Assembly: GCA_002343985.1 (NCBI GenBank)
Contig: DDTB01000016.1
Coordinates: forward strand, 1-64,000
Source of the DNA: Chitinophagaceae bacterium UBA2375
Lineage (GTDB): Bacteria > Bacteroidota > Bacteroidia > Chitinophagales > Chitinophagaceae
Length of the DNA: 64,000 nucleotides
Reading direction: 5' to 3'
Below are positions 61,601-64,000 of the stretch, piece after piece. The notes below the pieces were generated by a model, which saw only the letters and a program-made list of their open reading frames with translations, was not told the DNA's origin and did no database searches. The first letter of the stretch is position 1; the number at the start of each line of letters is the position of its first letter. The position numbers and the translations under genes were made by a program.

Positions 61601-61990
61601 ATGGAGGCCGATATCCAACAATACCATAACCAGCAGGCTGATGCAGATAAAGCTATTTGTGATGTGTTGTACGCGTTGATCAGCAAACACCTAGAAGGGG
61701 CAGAACCAAAGGTCTGGCATGCGCACCCGGTTTGGTTTATAGAAGGAAACCCCATTGTGGGGTACAGCAAACTGAAAAACTGTGTGCGGCTATTGTTTTG
61801 GAGCGGACAAAGTTTTAATGAACCTGAACTATCCCCGGAAGGAAAGTTTAAAGCGGCCGAATTCAGGTACACGAGCCCGGATCAGGTTGACGCGGAATCG
61901 CTGAAACGCTGGCTGCTAAAGGCTAAGGGCATTCAGTGGGATTATAAAAATATAGTAAAGCGGAAGGGCGAGCTGATCAGGCTTTCATAG
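61601..61990 (+). CDS. DUF1801 domain protein
   Basis: The 129-residue protein fits DUF1801 (YdhG-like). EPKVWHAHPVWFIEGNPIVGYSKLKNCVRLLFWSG is the conserved core, followed by KAAEFRYTSPDQVDAESLKRWLLKA. It is cytosolic. The function of the family is not known. It follows the lipoprotein gene by 5 bp. Confidence 0.85.
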   Translation: MEADIQQYHNQQADADKAICDVLYALISKHLEGAEPKVWHAHPVWFIEGNPIVGYSKLKNCVRLLFWSGQSFNEPELSPEGKFKAAEFRYTSPDQVDAESLKRWLLKAKGIQWDYKNIVKRKGELIRLS

Positions 61991-62040
61991 CATTTGACAT
62001 GGCAAGTTTTGATTGATGAATGTGATAAATACATGATGAT

Positions 62041-62550
62041 ATGGATTTGAAATTATTCAATGAAGATTACCTGCCCTTATTAAACTTCGTGATCTCCCTA
62101 TCGGGTTTGATATCTTTGGTGTTGTTGATTATTCAATACAAGCGCGACAACAAATGGCAGAAATTGCAATCCTCATATAATTTCATCGGCATAGGTGAAG
62201 AGTTGTCGCTGCAGGAAAGATTATATGATGTGTATGTGCGCCTCGGTATTTACTCATTCCCCGAAACATGCAAGCCTATGAGTGCGGATGATGTGTTCAA
62301 GATCGCGCACGATATGGAAGCGACACTGGTGACGAATATGTTCCTCAATCATCTGCAAAACCTCTCTATCGCGTATTCCTTTGGATTGGTGGATGAGAAA
62401 GTCTTTAGCGAAATCCATTATGGCCGCATCCGCTGGTGGCATACCATCCTCGAACCCTATATTGCCCAGCGCAGGATTGATTATCATAACCCGCGCATCT
62501 GGCATGAATTCGTTGCACTGGCTGTTTCAAACCATAAAGCCTCCGCATAA
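62041..62550 (+). CDS. Membrane-anchored protein, unknown
   Basis: The 169-residue protein has one N-terminal membrane helix (about 11-32) with a basic following stretch (YKRDNKWQK), then a helical cytoplasmic domain. The layout resembles DUF4760-type proteins, but the match is not strong. It lies 50 bp behind the DUF1801 gene on the same strand. No function can be given. Confidence 0.6.
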   Translation: MDLKLFNEDYLPLLNFVISLSGLISLVLLIIQYKRDNKWQKLQSSYNFIGIGEELSLQERLYDVYVRLGIYSFPETCKPMSADDVFKIAHDMEATLVTNMFLNHLQNLSIAYSFGLVDEKVFSEIHYGRIRWWHTILEPYIAQRRIDYHNPRIWHEFVALAVSNHKASA

Positions 62551-62672
62551 ATTCAGTGTATCTGTTTTGACTTCAGCGATGAAAAAATCGCCGGTTCCTG
62601 TTCTTTTACACAAGGAATGCCTGACTGCCTGCCATAGGTTTGAGTGATCGTTAATCACTTAAACCATCCCTT

Positions 62673-63245
62673 ATGAAACGGATTATTTTTTTCTTGTTGC
62701 TTGGGTCCATGGCGTTGATGATGGATGCAAAAGCTTCGCGCCCGGTGCTTACAGAAACACAGGCACCGGCAACATGGCAAGGCATTGTGACGCCCATTTT
62801 TCAAAACCTGGACCCTAAAAAACTGAAATCGCTGATGTCGGCTGAAGACCCCGTTGCGATACAGGTGTATTACAAAGAACTTGGCCGGCAATTGATAGAA
62901 TCCATCCGGAAAGGTTATGGAAAGGATATATCAAAAGAAGTGGGGGAGCAGTATGAGTTGGCCATATTGTATGGGTACCTCTATTTTTTGCAGGAGAACG
63001 GAGTGAAGGACATTCAGTTGGAGAGGCCCGCGCCTTCACCGGTTGACCCATTGGATTGCATCGTTTCAGCCGTTTCCGGTTTATTGAGTATCAATGAGAT
63101 CCAGGGCATTTACAACAGTTTCATGGCTGGCGCCACCTCGGCCAGCATCATCAAAACGCTGAAGTTCGCGCTGAAGCGGGTTGCCACGGCATGGACGATC
63201 CTGGCAACGGTGTATTCGCTGGGTTCCTGCATGGACTGGTGGTAA
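62673..63245 (+). CDS. Secreted protein, unknown
   Basis: The 190-residue protein has a signal peptide (cut near MDAKAS). A mostly helical domain follows, with a conserved-looking DPLDCIVSAVSGLLSINEIQGIYNSFMAG in the C-terminal half and two cysteines (about 129 and 186) that could pair. No family is recognised. It is 39 bp before the next small membrane protein gene. Confidence 0.6.
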   Translation: MKRIIFFLLLGSMALMMDAKASRPVLTETQAPATWQGIVTPIFQNLDPKKLKSLMSAEDPVAIQVYYKELGRQLIESIRKGYGKDISKEVGEQYELAILYGYLYFLQENGVKDIQLERPAPSPVDPLDCIVSAVSGLLSINEIQGIYNSFMAGATSASIIKTLKFALKRVATAWTILATVYSLGSCMDWW

Positions 63246-63284
63246 TCAGATCGACATCAACACCAATATATACCATTAAATACC

Positions 63285-63518
63285 ATGAGTCAAATTACAG
63301 GTTACCTGCCATTGATTTTCTTTGGCTTCATCATCCTGGTGCATGTTATCCGCATCATCTACCTGATGGTTAAGCCGGGCTTATTGCCAAAAATCCGGTA
63401 TTTTGAAAACAGGCAATTGTCGGCTATCCAGTTGGGCATTTATTATGTCATCACCATTTTAATGTTATCGCTCCTGATCTGGCTCCGGTATTTTTCGGAT
63501 TGGGCGATGCTATCCTGA
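63285..63518 (+). CDS. Small two-helix membrane protein, unknown
   Basis: The 77-residue protein has two hydrophobic segments, about 7-28 and 50-68, with a basic loop (KPGLLPKIRYFENR) between them. No family is recognised. It is probably co-transcribed with the secreted-protein gene just upstream. Confidence 0.5.
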   Translation: MSQITGYLPLIFFGFIILVHVIRIIYLMVKPGLLPKIRYFENRQLSAIQLGIYYVITILMLSLLIWLRYFSDWAMLS

Positions 63519-63549
63519 TATGCGCTGTTCGCATCACATCATTATGTGA

Positions 63550-63580
63550 TTGCCTGGCTTTGCAAGTACCGGTAGTTTTG
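63550..63580 (+). promoter_or_regulatory. Promoter of the dihydrofolate-reductase-family gene
   Basis: TTG (63550-63552), 20 bp, then TAGTTTTG (63573-63580) matches the Bacteroidota promoter. An ATCACAT/ATGTGAT hairpin lies at 63533-63550 just upstream, without a T-run. Confidence 0.5.
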
Positions 63581-63631
63581 TGCTTTGCGGGATGTGTACC
63601 ATCCAGCCTCACAATACCAAAGAAAGCAAAG

Positions 63632-64000
63632 ATGAAGATGCAGGGAAGATCGGTGATGATGTTTATCGCGATGAGCCTTGACGGCTATATCGCTGGCCCG
63701 GGCGATGACCTGGGTTTCCTGGGACAAGTAGAACGGGAAGGTGAAGACTATGGGTACAGGTTGATGATGGATGAAGTGGATACAGTTGTGTTGGGGAGAA
63801 GGACGTACGACCAGGTCATGCGTATAAATGGTGAACTGGCATATGGTGACCGGGAAACATATGTTGTAAGCCGGCAATCATTTGAAGGTAGGGGCAAACT
63901 GCATTTTCACCAGGGCGATCCCGCATTGCTCATACATATGTTGAGGTTAAGGCCCGGTGGAAAAATACTGGTTGATGGAGGAGCAGAAATTTTGCATGAT
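63632..64000 (+). CDS. Dihydrofolate reductase family protein (RibD C-terminal type), cut by window end
   Basis: The 123 residues present begin MKMQGRSVMMFIAMSLDGYIAGPGDDLGFL and contain VDTVVLGRRTYDQV and GGKILVDGGAEI (last part), the pattern of the RibD_C/DHFR-like family (YyaP/YwjB group). These are NADPH-dependent reductases of unknown substrate, probably not the folate enzyme itself. The gene runs off the window. A promoter is seen 52 bp upstream. Confidence 0.8.
   Translation, partial: MKMQGRSVMMFIAMSLDGYIAGPGDDLGFLGQVEREGEDYGYRLMMDEVDTVVLGRRTYDQVMRINGELAYGDRETYVVSRQSFEGRGKLHFHQGDPALLIHMLRLRPGGKILVDGGAEILHD

Noticed and set aside
1..64000. Mobile elements, tRNA or rRNA genes, toxin-antitoxin or phage-defence systems
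   Set aside because: No transposase, integrase, tRNA-like cloverleaf, rRNA sequence or recognisable defence genes were found on reading both strands.

Overview
The window comes from a member of the Bacteroidota, most likely the family Chitinophagaceae. The evidence is a SusC/SusD pair, many lipoproteins with Bacteroidota-type lipoboxes, an S46 dipeptidyl-peptidase, a GH3-beta-lactamase fusion, an ECF sigma/anti-sigma/beta-barrel operon, and promoters of the Bacteroidota type (TTTG, about 19-21 bp, TAnnTTTG) with little Shine-Dalgarno signal. I see no rRNA, tRNA, CRISPR array, insertion sequence or prophage. It reads as ordinary chromosome with one clear accessory carbohydrate-utilisation locus.

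Layout. 1-2.4 kb: a DUF2975/HTH membrane regulator pair behind a palindromic operator, then a secreted esterase. 2.4-5.9 kb (minus strand): a four-gene unit with a GH3-type acyl-amido synthetase, a LysE exporter, a secreted protein and the transglycosylase MtgA. 6-16.3 kb: housekeeping and peptidase genes (S46 DPP7-like peptidase, a deoxyhypusine-synthase-like protein lacking the catalytic lysine, M28 peptidase, RpiB, TatC, PrfA, amidohydrolase, RecO), plus an easily missed 56-codon gene with its own promoter and operator. 16.4-24.3 kb: an RND/MMPL transporter and a SusC-SusD-DUF4397 lipoprotein set. 24.3-36.5 kb: 2-oxoacid:ferredoxin oxidoreductase alpha subunit, a degenerate arginase-fold protein, PBP4-like peptidase, MutL, the GH3/beta-lactamase fusion, QueA-like enzyme, L,D-transpeptidase and a methyltransferase. 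36.5-41 kb: an ECF sigma/anti-sigma/barrel operon and Kbl.

40.9-58.8 kb is the most interesting part: a beta-glucan utilisation locus of eight minus-strand genes, facing a divergent membrane-spanning regulator. From promoter to end, the operon encodes a GH2-like catalytic domain fused to an outer-membrane-barrel-like C-terminus, a multi-module surface lipoprotein, a GH16 laminarinase lipoprotein, a 1152-residue GH94-clan phosphorylase (GH149/GH161-like), a secreted GH30, a GPH-family sugar symporter, and two cytoplasmic GH17 enzymes. There is no SusC or SusD gene in the locus. The simplest reading is that mixed beta-1,3/1,6-glucan is bound and cut at the surface, debranched in the periplasm, imported by the symporter, and hydrolysed or phosphorolysed in the cytoplasm. 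How oligosaccharides cross the outer membrane is open, and the enzyme-barrel fusion is the obvious candidate.

58.9-64 kb: an SMR efflux protein and a run of small secreted or membrane proteins of unknown function, a methyltransferase, an NTF2-like lipoprotein, a DUF1801 protein, and a dihydrofolate-reductase-family gene cut by the window edge.
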